A DNA stretch of 64,000 bases from Streptomyces sp. NBC_01463 (lineage in GTDB: Bacteria; Actinomycetota; Actinomycetes; Streptomycetales; Streptomycetaceae), in NCBI GenBank assembly GCA_036227345.1, contig CP109468.1, positions 8,432,001 to 8,496,000 of the forward strand, in the 5' to 3' direction. Numbering within the stretch: position 1 is the stretch's first letter; the number at the start of each line of letters is the position of its first letter. Positions 41,271 through 49,498 of the stretch are shown here, piece by piece. A program made the translations under genes and the position numbers. The notes under the pieces are model-generated. The model did not search any database. It saw only the letters and a program-made list of their open reading frames with translations, and was not told where the DNA came from.

Positions 41271-42629
41271 TCAGTCGTGCACGAGCTCCGGCTCGGGCTC
41301 GGACGCGCGCGCCAGGGTGTGGCGGTTGTCCGGCACCGGCAGCCCGAGGTTGCCGCGCAGCGTGTCGGCCTCGTACTCCGTGCGGAACAGGCCGCGCTTC
41401 TGCAGGAGCGGCACCACACCGTCCACGAAACGGCCGAGGTCGTCGTTGTTCCGGAAGGCGAGGTTGATCCCGTCGAAGGTGCCGGCATCGAACCACCGCT
41501 CGATCGTGTCGGCCACGGTCTCCGGAGCGCCGACGAACGGGGAGCTGCGGAACGCGTTGACGGACTCGGCGACCTGGCGCAGGGTCAGGTTCTCGGTCCG
41601 GGCGCGCTCGATGAGCTTCGCCGCCCCGGTCCGGCCCCCCTTCTCCGCGAGGTGGGAGATGTCCGGGAACGGCGCGTCCAGGTCGTGCACGCTGAAGTCG
41701 TACGCGCCGAAGGAGCGGCCCAGCAGTGCGAGGTTGCGCGCGAAGTCGTTGTCCTCCTCGAATATCTCCCGCTCGCGCCGCCTGGCGTCCGCGTCGGTCG
41801 CCCCGACGATCGGGCCGCCGTGGATGAAGACCTTGATGTGGTCGGGGTTGCGTCCGTAGGCGGCGGTACGCGTCTTGATGTCGGCGTAGTACTCCTGCGC
41901 CTGCTCCAGGGAACCGCCCGGCGCGTAGATGCCCTCGGCCACCCGAGCGGCCAGGTCGCGCCCCTCGGCGGAGACCCCCGCCTGGAAGATGACCGGCTGG
42001 CCCTGGGGCGAACGGGAGAGGTTGAGCGGGCCGGCCACCTTGAAGTGCTCTCCGACGTGGTCGAGCCCGTGCAGCCTGGCCGGGTCGAGGAACACGTCAC
42101 GTGCCACGTCCGCCGGGAAGGCGTCGTCCTCGTAGGAGTCCCAGAGACCGCGGGCGACCTGGACGAACTCCAGGGCGCGGCCGTACCGGGTGGCGTAGTC
42201 GAGGTGTTCGTCCAGGCCGAAGTTCCTGGACGTGCCGGTGTCGAAGCTGGTGACGACGTTCCACCCGGCGCGCCCGCCGCTGATGTGGTCGAGGGAGGAG
42301 AACCGGCGGGCGAGGTTGAACGGCGAGTTGTACGTGGAACTCGCCGTGCCGACCAGGCCGATGTGCCTGGTGTGGGTGGCGACCGCGGACAGCAGCGTGA
42401 GCGGTTCCAGCCGGTTGAGGTAGTGCGACGGGTAGGTGTCGTTGATGAACTGGCTGTCGACGACGAACAGCGCGTCGAAGAGCGCGTGTTCGGCGGCCTG
42501 GGCCTGCTGGATGTAGTAGTTGATGTCGATGCTGGAGTTCTTCGCTACGAGCGGGTCCTTCCAGAGGCCGTGCTGGCCCGGGCCTCCGACGCCGTACGGG
42601 TGCAGTGCGAGATGGATCGTGCGGGACAT
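41271..42629 (-). CDS. NtaA/SnaA/DszA-family FMN-dependent monooxygenase
   Basis: A 452-residue class C flavin monooxygenase: IHLALHPYGVGGPGQHGLWKDP..., FDALFVVDSQFIND, THTRHIGLVGTASSTYNSPFNLARRFSSLDHISGGRAGWNVVTSFD (the family signature), YGRALEFVQVARGLWDSYEDDAF and GQPVIFQAGVSAEGRDLAARVAEGIYAPG. These enzymes use FMNH2 and oxygen to attack chelators (NTA/EDTA), sulfones (DszA) or dialkyl sulfides. With an ABC importer upstream and an FMN reductase downstream, an imported organosulfur compound is the best guess. Confidence 0.9.
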   Translation of the reverse strand: MSRTIHLALHPYGVGGPGQHGLWKDPLVAKNSSIDINYYIQQAQAAEHALFDALFVVDSQFINDTYPSHYLNRLEPLTLLSAVATHTRHIGLVGTASSTYNSPFNLARRFSSLDHISGGRAGWNVVTSFDTGTSRNFGLDEHLDYATRYGRALEFVQVARGLWDSYEDDAFPADVARDVFLDPARLHGLDHVGEHFKVAGPLNLSRSPQGQPVIFQAGVSAEGRDLAARVAEGIYAPGGSLEQAQEYYADIKTRTAAYGRNPDHIKVFIHGGPIVGATDADARRREREIFEEDNDFARNLALLGRSFGAYDFSVHDLDAPFPDISHLAEKGGRTGAAKLIERARTENLTLRQVAESVNAFRSSPFVGAPETVADTIERWFDAGTFDGINLAFRNNDDLGRFVDGVVPLLQKRGLFRTEYEADTLRGNLGLPVPDNRHTLARASEPEPELVHD

Positions 42630-42710
42630 GGGTGTTCCTTTCGGGGGCGGACAGCGAAGGGCGGGCGGTCCGGGACGTGTGTGTGGACGGGGGTCCGGAT
42701 TCCGGGCCGG

Positions 42711-43580
42711 TCAGGCGTTCAGCAGGGCGCGCAGGGCTTCGCGTTCGGACCGGTCGGCGGGACCCGTGCGCAGGGTCGGGGCCGAGCTGACGAGCAGCCG
42801 GGTGTAGGCGTGCCGGGGGTGGTTGATGACGTCCCGGGCGGCGCCCACCTCGACGAGCTCTCCGCGGTAGAGGACGGCGATGCGGTCGGCGGTCCCGGCC
42901 ACGGACCCCAGGTCGTGGGAGATCAGTACGAGCGCCACCCCGGTGTCCCGGAGCTCCTTGAGGATCTCCAGGACCTGGACGCGGTTGGCGGAGTCCAGCG
43001 CGCTGACGGGCTCGTCGAGGATGACCAGCCGCGGTTCGGTGACGAGCGCCCGGGCCACGGCGACGCGCTGCCGCTGGCCGCCGGAGAGTTCCCCGGGCAG
43101 CCGCTCCAGCAGGTCGGCGGCCAGGTGGACGCGGTCGAGGAACGAACGGGCCCTGGCCGCCGCCTCCTTGCGCGGCACGCCCTGGATGAGCAGCGGTTCG
43201 GTCAGCGAGTCCTCGACGGTGAGGTCCGGATCGAGGCTGCGCAGCGGGTCCTGGAAGACGTACTGGACCACGCCGCGGCGCCGCAGCGCGCGCCACTGGC
43301 GGTGGCCGTACGCGCTCACGTCCTCGCCGCCGATACGGATGGTGCCTGCGGAGAGTGGCACGAGCCCGAGCGCGGCACGGGCGAGCGTGGACTTGCCGGA
43401 GCCCGTCTCGCCGATGAGCCCGACGGTCTCGCCGGAAGAGACGCCGAGCGTGACGTCGTGCAGGGCGCGTCGGCGCCGGCGGCCCCGGCCGTAGCGCACC
43501 TCCAGCCCGGCGATGTCCAGGACGGGGCCGGCGACCTCCGCGGGGGTGTCCGTCCGCGCGTCCGCGGTCTCCGTGGTCAC
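42711..43580 (-). CDS. ABC importer ATPase, DppF/OppF type
   Basis: A 289-residue ATPase with a GTG start overlapping the previous stop (GTGA). Walker A GETGSGKST, Q-loop FQDPLRSLDP, signature LSGGQRQRVAVARAL, Walker B LVILDEPVSALD and H-loop LISHDLG; the oligopeptide-type C-terminal segment HPRHAYTRLLVSSAP marks the peptide/opine/nickel class. It pairs with the preceding ATPase to drive the importer. Confidence 0.9.
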   Translation of the reverse strand: MTTETADARTDTPAEVAGPVLDIAGLEVRYGRGRRRRRALHDVTLGVSSGETVGLIGETGSGKSTLARAALGLVPLSAGTIRIGGEDVSAYGHRQWRALRRRGVVQYVFQDPLRSLDPDLTVEDSLTEPLLIQGVPRKEAAARARSFLDRVHLAADLLERLPGELSGGQRQRVAVARALVTEPRLVILDEPVSALDSANRVQVLEILKELRDTGVALVLISHDLGSVAGTADRIAVLYRGELVEVGAARDVINHPRHAYTRLLVSSAPTLRTGPADRSEREALRALLNA

Positions 43581-44467
43581 GACGACTCCTTCGGTGCGAG
43601 GAACTTCTCCAGGCCGTACTGGTGGTGCTCGTCGATCAGCAGCCGGGTGTACGCGTGCTGCGGATCGTGCAGGACGGACCGGGTCGGGCCGCGCTCCACC
43701 ACGACGCCCTGCCGCATCACCAGGACCTCGTCGCACAGCTGGGCGACGACGGCCAGGTCGTGGGAGACGACGACGAGCGCGAGACCGGTCCGCTCGCGCA
43801 GCTCGGCCAGCAGGTCGAGGATCTCGGCCTGGACGGTGACGTCGAGCGCGGTCGTGGCCTCGTCCGCGATCAGCGTGCGCGGCTCGACGGCGATGGCCGC
43901 CGCGATCAGGACGCGCTGGAGCATGCCGCCGGAGAGTTCGTACGTGTACTGGCCGTAGACCAGCTCCGGGTCGCGCAGCCGAACCGCCCGCAGCAGTTCG
44001 ACGGCGCGGTGCCGTGCCTCGCGCCGCTTCAGCCCGAGTTTGGCCCGCAGCACCTCGGCGATCTGGGCACCCACCCGGATCGACGGGTTGAGATAGGACG
44101 CCGGGTCCTGGAAGACGGCGCCGATCGTGGAGCCGCGCAGACCGGTCCACTGGCTCGGTGTCAGGGTCGCGATGTCGGTTCCGGCGATCTCGATGGAGCC
44201 GCCGGAGACGTCGAAGTGCGGGGGCAGGATGCCGAGTGCGGCCCGGCAGGTCAGCGTCTTGCCGCTGCCGGACTCGCCGACGATGCCGACCGCGTTGCCC
44301 GGGGCGAGTTCGAAGCTCACGCCGTGCACGATCTCCCGGTCGGTGACCCGGTCGCTGATGCGTACGTCGCGCAGGGCAAGCACCGGCTCGGCCGCCGGTA
44401 CGGCTCCGTCGGCGGTGACGGTGCGTTCGGCGTGTCGGGTGACGATGTTCTGCGAAAGCGTCGTCAC
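43577..44467 (-). CDS. ABC importer ATPase, DppD/OppD type
   Basis: A 296-residue ATPase with a GTG start overlapping the permease stop (GTGA). Walker A GESGSGKT, Q-loop FQDPASYLNPSIRVGAQ, signature LSGGMLQRVLIAAAI, Walker B LIADEATTALD, H-loop VSHDLAVVAQLCDEVLVM, and the class-typical end DPQHAYTRLLIDEH. The four-nucleotide overlaps on both sides show tight translational coupling in the importer operon. Confidence 0.9.
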   Translation of the reverse strand: MTTLSQNIVTRHAERTVTADGAVPAAEPVLALRDVRISDRVTDREIVHGVSFELAPGNAVGIVGESGSGKTLTCRAALGILPPHFDVSGGSIEIAGTDIATLTPSQWTGLRGSTIGAVFQDPASYLNPSIRVGAQIAEVLRAKLGLKRREARHRAVELLRAVRLRDPELVYGQYTYELSGGMLQRVLIAAAIAVEPRTLIADEATTALDVTVQAEILDLLAELRERTGLALVVVSHDLAVVAQLCDEVLVMRQGVVVERGPTRSVLHDPQHAYTRLLIDEHHQYGLEKFLAPKESS

Positions 44468-45354
44468 AGTGAACCTCCGGTGGGAACGGGACCGGTCCTG
44501 CCGAGGCGGTTGGCCCGGGCCCTGCGCCGGTTGACGAGCGCCCGGCCGGCCTCGCCGGAGACGTCACGGATGGCGTCGGCGAGGAGGTTGCAGGCCCAGA
44601 CGGTGATCATGATCAGCAGTGCGGGCGCCACCGGGGCCCAGGGCTGGTGGCTGAGGTAGCCCAGGTCCGAGGCGAGCAGCCCGCCCCAGGTGGGTGCCGG
44701 GGGCTGCACCCCGATGCCGAGGAACGTCAGACTCGACACGATGACGAAGCCGACGCCGATGGTCTGGGCGAGCGCGACCGCGATCGGCGGGAGCACCTTG
44801 ATCCAGACGTGGCGCCGTACGATCCATCCGACGGAGGCCCCCGAGATGACCGCTGCCTCCACGTACGGGGAGCGGGCCACGGCGAGCGTGGCCGCCCTGG
44901 CCACCCGGTAGAACAGCGGCGAGACGAGCGCGCCCGTCACGAGCATGGCCTGGGTGATGCCGTTGCCCAGCAGGGCGATCACGGCGATGGCGAACAGCAG
45001 GAACGGCAGCGCGACCAGTGTGTCGGCCAGCCGCAGCGTGAACCATTCGAAGGCCCGGCCGAGATACACCGAGAGGATGCCGGGGACCGCCCCGACGGCC
45101 AGGGCCATCAGCGCGACTTCGAGCGAGCCGAGGACACTGACGCGGGAACCGTCCAGGAGCCGGCTGAACACGTCGCGGCCGAGGTAGTCGGTGCCCAGCC
45201 AGTGGGCGCCGGACACGGCCGAGAGCGCGTTGTCGCTGGTGGCCAGCGGATCCTGCGGAGCGATCCACGGGCCGAGAACGGCGAGCAGTGCGACGACCGC
45301 GAGGATGACGACGGCGATCCGGCCGGTGGTGAGTGAGAGAACGCGGCGCACCAT
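44464..45354 (-). CDS. ABC importer permease, DppC/OppC type
   Basis: A 296-residue permease: an N-terminal TM (RIAVVILAVVALLAVLGPWIAP), the HWLGTDYLGRDVFSRLLDGSRVSV motif of DppC-like subunits, then about five TMs with the EAA-like cytoplasmic loop EAAVISGASVGWIVRRHVWIKVLPPI and the closing LTFLGIGVQPPAPTWGGLLA typical of this subunit. It forms the inner-membrane channel with the DppB-type permease encoded 3 bp upstream. Confidence 0.9.
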   Translation of the reverse strand: MVRRVLSLTTGRIAVVILAVVALLAVLGPWIAPQDPLATSDNALSAVSGAHWLGTDYLGRDVFSRLLDGSRVSVLGSLEVALMALAVGAVPGILSVYLGRAFEWFTLRLADTLVALPFLLFAIAVIALLGNGITQAMLVTGALVSPLFYRVARAATLAVARSPYVEAAVISGASVGWIVRRHVWIKVLPPIAVALAQTIGVGFVIVSSLTFLGIGVQPPAPTWGGLLASDLGYLSHQPWAPVAPALLIMITVWACNLLADAIRDVSGEAGRALVNRRRARANRLGRTGPVPTGGSL

Positions 45355-45357
45355 GGG

Positions 45358-46386
45358 TCACACCCCCCGCTGTGATGCCGGCATCACACGTGCCAGCACC
45401 AGATTGATGATCAGGTTGAAGGAGACGACCAGCACGATCGACACCACCAGGACCCCCTGCACGGCGGGCACGTCGCCGGCCTGGGCGGAGTCGTTGGCGA
45501 ACCGGCCGAAGCCCTGCAGGCCGAAGATCCATTCCGTCACGACGGACGCCCCGACCAGCGCCGGGAACTTCTGGCCGAGGGTGGCGAGCGCGGGACCGAG
45601 ACCGTTGCGCAGGACATGGCCGAAGAAGATGCGCCGCGGGCTCAGCCCCCGTACCACCGCGCCCGTCACGTAGTTCTCGTCGTACGCCGCGACGAGACTG
45701 CTGCGCAGCTGGCGGGCGACGTCGGCGATGACGTCGAAGCTGAGCGCGAGTGCGGGCAGGGTGATGTGCGCGAGCCAGGGACCGACGCCCTGCTCGGCCG
45801 GGATGTAGCCGGCCGAGGGGAACAGATGGAGACCGACCGCCAGGACCGCGACGAGCACGATGCCGACGACGAAGGCCGGCATCACCGAGATCACGGTGAC
45901 GAAGCCGGTGATCGCCCGGTCGACCGCCGTGGTGCGCTTCAGCGCCGCCAGGGTGCCCAGCCCGAAGCCGGCGACCACCCCGATGACCAGCGCGAACGTC
46001 GCGACCGAGAGGCTCACGCCCAGGCCGAGTCCGATCAGCGTCGAGATGTCGGCGCCGTTGACCCAGCTGGTGCCGAGCTGACCGTGCAGGACGTCGGAGA
46101 ACCAGTCCCAGTACTGCGTCAGGAAGGGCTTGCCGAGGCCCCACTGGGCCTCGATCCGGTGGATGGCCTCGGGCGTCGCCTCCTCGCCCAGCTGGATGCG
46201 TGCCGGGCTGAGTCCGCTCATCGACCGCAGGGCGAACGTCACGAACGTCGCGACCAGGAACACGGGCACGAAGATCGCGACCGACCGGGCGAGAGCCGCC
46301 AGGACGCGGCCTGCCGCGTGCCGGGCCCTGGCCGTGGCCACGGAACCGCGGCGGACGGGTCCGGCCTGAGGAACGTTCGTCGTCAT
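45358..46386 (-). CDS. ABC importer permease, DppB/OppB type
   Basis: A 342-residue permease: a long basic N-terminus, TM1 (SVAIFVPVFLVATFVTFAL), the family segment HRIEAQWGLGKPFLTQYWDWFSDVLHGQLGTSW, and five further TMs with the coupling loop YDENYVTGAVVRGLSPRRIFFGHVLRNGLGPALA and VVTEWIFGLQGFGRFANDS. First transmembrane gene after the substrate-binding protein in the importer operon. Confidence 0.9.
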   Translation of the reverse strand: MTTNVPQAGPVRRGSVATARARHAAGRVLAALARSVAIFVPVFLVATFVTFALRSMSGLSPARIQLGEEATPEAIHRIEAQWGLGKPFLTQYWDWFSDVLHGQLGTSWVNGADISTLIGLGLGVSLSVATFALVIGVVAGFGLGTLAALKRTTAVDRAITGFVTVISVMPAFVVGIVLVAVLAVGLHLFPSAGYIPAEQGVGPWLAHITLPALALSFDVIADVARQLRSSLVAAYDENYVTGAVVRGLSPRRIFFGHVLRNGLGPALATLGQKFPALVGASVVTEWIFGLQGFGRFANDSAQAGDVPAVQGVLVVSIVLVVSFNLIINLVLARVMPASQRGV

Positions 46387-46425
46387 GGGTCTGCCTCCTC
46401 TCTTCTGTTCTTCCGTGAGTGGGTG

Positions 46426-48000
46426 TCAGCTGCCGCCGGAGAGGGTCACACCGGTCCAGTCGATGTGGGCGGGGTTCTTCGGCAGGCCGGAGACCTGCTT
46501 GCTCTTGGCGAAGAGGTTCGGCGAGGAGTACGTGAACACCAGCGCCTTGCTCTTCAGGCCCGCCCGGGTCGCCTCCCGCAGGGTCTCGGTGTAGTCCGTT
46601 GCGTCCAGCGGCGTGCGGCGGACCTTGACGACGGCCGCCTCGAAGCCGGACGGCTCGTACGGGGTGCTGAGGTTCAGCGGACCGTTGGGGCCGAAGTGGG
46701 CGGTGAGTGTCTGTACGGCGGAGTCGCGACCCGTCGTCGAATACAGCGAGAACGTCAGGTCCTTGGCGAAGAACGGGGTGGCCCAGTTCTTGTCGATCTT
46801 GATCGTGACGGTGATGCCCACCGCGGCCAGCTGCGACTGGACGATCTCGGCCTGCGGGTCCTCCGAGGGGATGACCAGGTTCAACTTGATGTCACCGGCC
46901 TTGTGACCGGCGTCGGCGAGCAGTTGCTTCGCCTTCGCGGGGTCGTACGGGTAGCGGTCCGCCGACTCCGGGTCGTAGGCGACGTACCCCTTCGGGAACG
47001 GCTGGTCGGTCACCTCGCCGTAGCCGAACGTCAGCTTGTCGACGAACTCCTGGCGGTTCACCGCGTGGCGCACGGCGTCGACGACCCGGTCGTCGTCGAA
47101 GGGCGCCTTGTTGATGTTGAGGCTGATGTTGGAGGCGTTGAAGCCGGGCTGGGAGAAGACGTCGAGGCCGGCCTTCTTCGCGGCGTCGGCCTGACTCGGG
47201 TCGAGGTCGGCGAAGTTGTACACACCGGTCTGCAGGCCCGAGACGACGGTCGAGGCATCGGGGGCGGAGCTCAGTTCGACATCGTCGATGTGGATGTTCT
47301 TCGCGTCCCAGTAGCCGGGGTTCTTCGTCAGTACGGCCTTGGTGCCGGGGATCAGCTGCTTGACGACGAACGGTCCCGCGCCGACCGGGTTCTGGTCCAG
47401 CTTGCCCGGGTCCTTCGCCGCCCTGGGGCTCGCGATCTGCAGCACGCGCTCACCGAGCAGCTGCGGAATCTGGTAGTCGACCTGGGAGAGGTGGAGCACC
47501 GCGTCCAGCCCCTTGGCCTCGACCGACCTGATCGAGGTCAGATCTCCGAACAGGGCGGAGTTCTTCTGCTTCTTGGCCCGCTCGATGGCCGCCTTGACCG
47601 CCGTAGCGTCGACCGGTTCGCCGTCGCTGAACTTCAGGCCGGGACGTAGGTGAAAGGTGATCAGGTCACCGCGGGCGTTGTACTTCCAGCTCTCGGCAAG
47701 GTCGGGAACGGCCTTGCCGCTCTCGTCAGTCCGGGTCAACGAGGCATAAACCAAGGCGAGTTCGCGGAACTGTGCACCGCTCCCCGAGACCACCGGGTCC
47801 CAGTGGCCGGGGAAGTAGGAGGAGGCCCACTTCAGTGTGGAGCCACCGGACGACGCGGAGACGTCACCGCCGCAGGCGCTCAGGGCGGGTGTGATCAGGG
47901 CGACGAGGGCGCTCCCGAGGGCGGCGGTACGCAGGCTGCCGGCCCGACGGGAGGGCCGGATACCCGGTCCGGTGCGGAAGGTGCTGAGTCGTGGAGACAT
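46426..48000 (-). CDS. ABC importer substrate-binding lipoprotein (SBP_bac_5)
   Basis: A 524-residue lipoprotein: basic start, hydrophobic core and lipobox LSAC (Cys near residue 44), then the class C binding protein fold (LVYASLTRTDESGKAVPDLAESWKYNARGDLITFHLRPGLKFSDGEPVDATAVKAAIERAKK; NPVGAGPFVVKQLIPGTKAVLTKNPGYWD). Ligands of this cluster are peptides, opines, glutathione, nickel chelates or similar. It is the first large gene of the importer-monooxygenase operon, about 420 nt after a cysteine-containing leader peptide, which points to a sulfur-containing ligand. Confidence 0.9.
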   Translation of the reverse strand: MSPRLSTFRTGPGIRPSRRAGSLRTAALGSALVALITPALSACGGDVSASSGGSTLKWASSYFPGHWDPVVSGSGAQFRELALVYASLTRTDESGKAVPDLAESWKYNARGDLITFHLRPGLKFSDGEPVDATAVKAAIERAKKQKNSALFGDLTSIRSVEAKGLDAVLHLSQVDYQIPQLLGERVLQIASPRAAKDPGKLDQNPVGAGPFVVKQLIPGTKAVLTKNPGYWDAKNIHIDDVELSSAPDASTVVSGLQTGVYNFADLDPSQADAAKKAGLDVFSQPGFNASNISLNINKAPFDDDRVVDAVRHAVNRQEFVDKLTFGYGEVTDQPFPKGYVAYDPESADRYPYDPAKAKQLLADAGHKAGDIKLNLVIPSEDPQAEIVQSQLAAVGITVTIKIDKNWATPFFAKDLTFSLYSTTGRDSAVQTLTAHFGPNGPLNLSTPYEPSGFEAAVVKVRRTPLDATDYTETLREATRAGLKSKALVFTYSSPNLFAKSKQVSGLPKNPAHIDWTGVTLSGGS

Positions 48001-48418
48001 CTCGATCTCTCTGTACGAGGCCCCGCCCGGTTCAGGGCAGGCCGGACCGCGGAGGCGGCTGGAGGGCGGGCGGAAGTGGACCGGGGCGGTACCGGCCGGA
48101 GGGAGACGGTGATACGGAACCGCACCGGGACGGACCGTCACACCCCGAGCGCACACGGGCACGCAGGCCCACAGACGTGCACGTGCACACGTGTGAGGGT
48201 CCCGAACGGGGCGACGGCACCACAGGGGGTGGGAGTGCCGGACGAGAGCTTTCCCGAAGGGGAGTTGAGGTCCCTCGGGGCGGCAACATCACGACATTCC
48301 GTGCACGGGAGAGGGCACGGAGGCGAAGGCGCGAGGCAGGTGCGGCCCGGTGCGGCAGCGGGCAGTCGGTGCTGCCGGCGGGCGTCAGGCGGCGCCTGCG
48401 GATCGGAGCGGTGGGCGG
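48001..48418 (-). promoter_or_regulatory. Long untranslated leader before the importer operon
   Basis: About 418 nt lie between the stop of the leader peptide and the substrate-binding protein start. No second gene is visible. It contains the self-complementary GTGCACGTGCAC (48177-48188) followed by ACACGTGT (48187-48194). A leader this long after a regulatory peptide could hold attenuation hairpins or a Rho-dependent control region; I could not fold it reliably. Confidence 0.4.
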
Positions 48419-48493
48419 TCAGCGACAGAGTGCGCTGGAGGTGCGCCGAAGATCCACGTATCGGCACTCCACACCGGGGTGCGTCGTGAGCAT
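48419..48493 (-). CDS. Putative cysteine-responsive leader peptide
   Basis: A 24-codon frame starting ATG at 48493 and ending TGA at 48419; its C-terminal part reads CRYVDLRRTSSALCR. The pattern [HY]VDLxRxSSAxCR is the hallmark of actinobacterial 'putative leader peptides' that precede sulfur-related transporter operons. Two Cys codons, one near the end, suit ribosome stalling when cysteinyl-tRNA is short. TTGACA-18-CAGGAT places transcription start at about the ATG, so the peptide is the first thing translated from a leaderless message. It is too short for ordinary gene calling. Confidence 0.8.
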   Translation of the reverse strand: MLTTHPGVECRYVDLRRTSSALCR

Positions 48494-48499
48494 GGGCTC

Positions 48500-48547
48500 A
48501 TCCTGCTGGCCGTCCGGGGCGTCTGTCAATGGACACCAATCGGTGTC
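48500..48547 (-). promoter_or_regulatory. Promoter and operator of the importer operon
   Basis: Read on the minus strand: -35 TTGACA (48529-48524), an 18-nt spacer and -10 CAGGAT (48505-48500). Directly upstream and touching the -35 is an inverted repeat GACACC (48532-48537)/GGTGTC (48542-48547). The plus-strand 11-mer CAATGGACACC (48527-48537) recurs at the rrf2/cupin promoter, so this is a candidate site for the Rrf2 protein. Confidence 0.65.
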
Positions 48548-48561
48548 TCATTCGGTGGGAC

Positions 48562-48586
48562 GGGCTCTGACCGCAGGTCAGAGCCC
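48562..48586 (-). terminator. Hairpin terminator of rrf2-dsbA-like unit
   Basis: GGGCTCTGACC (48562-48572), a 3-nt loop and its perfect complement (48576-48586) form an 11-bp stem that overlaps the stop codon of the DsbA-like gene. It separates that unit from the importer promoter just beyond. Confidence 0.7.
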
Positions 48587-49498
48587 TGTTGCTGCCCAGG
48601 GGGTGGTGGCGGGGTGCACCGCGGCCTCTTGGGGATGCAGCCACAGCGGGCCGTTTCCGGTGTCGACCCGGACCGCGTGCGAAGGCGCCCGGCCGCCTTC
48701 CGCCAGCAGCTCCGCCTCGGGACCGGTCAGGCTGCGATGGTGCTCCAGGGCCTCGTCCGGCGGGAGCGGCGCGAGGTCGCTCAGCAGCCCGGGACACAAG
48801 GCGTCAACCGCCGCCGCGTACGCGGCGAAGGGTCGCCAGCCGGGCACCGCGCGGTAGCCGGCGGGGGAGTGGAAAAGGAGAGTCGGGAGCGCGTAGCGGC
48901 TGCCGCCGTCGAGAGTCGTCCGGGCGGCACCGGGATGCGGTGACGCGTCCTGCACGGACAGCACCTCGGGCACCGGCCGGCGCGCCTCGGCCCGGTCCGC
49001 GCGGACCCGTTCGAGCACGGCGGCGGACGCGGCATCGGACTCCAGCCGTACGGGATCCAGCCCCGGGACACCGCGCGCCGCGGCCAGCGCGCGTGCGAGC
49101 GTGTCCGCCGGTTCACCGAGTACGAACACGCTCTCCCGCAGCCGCCGCAGCACCCGCTCGGCCACGGCGGCCCCTTGGAGCTCGGCAGCCCCGGCGACCA
49201 GCGAGGAGGGCCAGGAACTGGCCGCGACCCGGCTCAGCCGGACCGCCCGGGGCGCCAGCGTGTGTGCGGTGATCTCCTCCACGTACCGCGCGTACCAGGC
49301 GGTCTCGGCCGCCGGGTCGGGCGGCGGGTCGTCGTCGTGGTCGAAGAGGATCGCGTACGCACGCCGCCAGCGCACCCGCCCGTCCAGGGCCGCCCGCAGC
49401 CTGCGGAACACGGGCTCCGACCCCCAGGCCCACGGGCACATCGGATCGGTGTACTCGACGACCTCCACCACCGGGGACGGGTGCGGCGACCCCGTCAC
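48578..49498 (-). CDS. DsbA/FrnE-like thioredoxin-fold protein
   Basis: A 306-residue protein with a GTG start overlapping the rrf2 stop (GTGA). VVEVVEYTDPMCPWAWGSEPVFRRLRAALDGRVRWRRAYAILFDHDD is the thioredoxin-fold opening of the DsbA/FrnE group. The active-site motif is CPWA, so only the first Cys of CxxC remains: a monothiol. The helical insertion and the ALPTLLFHSP cis-Pro region follow. No signal peptide is present, so it acts in the cytoplasm, perhaps with mycothiol. Coupling to an Rrf2 regulator suggests a role in thiol or sulfur stress. Confidence 0.8.
   Translation of the reverse strand: MTGSPHPSPVVEVVEYTDPMCPWAWGSEPVFRRLRAALDGRVRWRRAYAILFDHDDDPPPDPAAETAWYARYVEEITAHTLAPRAVRLSRVAASSWPSSLVAGAAELQGAAVAERVLRRLRESVFVLGEPADTLARALAAARGVPGLDPVRLESDAASAAVLERVRADRAEARRPVPEVLSVQDASPHPGAARTTLDGGSRYALPTLLFHSPAGYRAVPGWRPFAAYAAAVDALCPGLLSDLAPLPPDEALEHHRSLTGPEAELLAEGGRAPSHAVRVDTGNGPLWLHPQEAAVHPATTPWAATGL

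Noticed and set aside
40584..43958. 1124-codon plus-strand frame across the hydrolase, monooxygenase and ATPase genes
   Set aside because: Shadow of three minus-strand genes with complete catalytic motifs; its own translation is V/G/R-rich without any domain.
48177..48194. GTGCACGTGCAC/ACACGTGT palindromes in the operon leader
   Set aside because: Self-complementary, but located some 300 nt downstream of the promoter and not repeated elsewhere; noted in the leader entry only.
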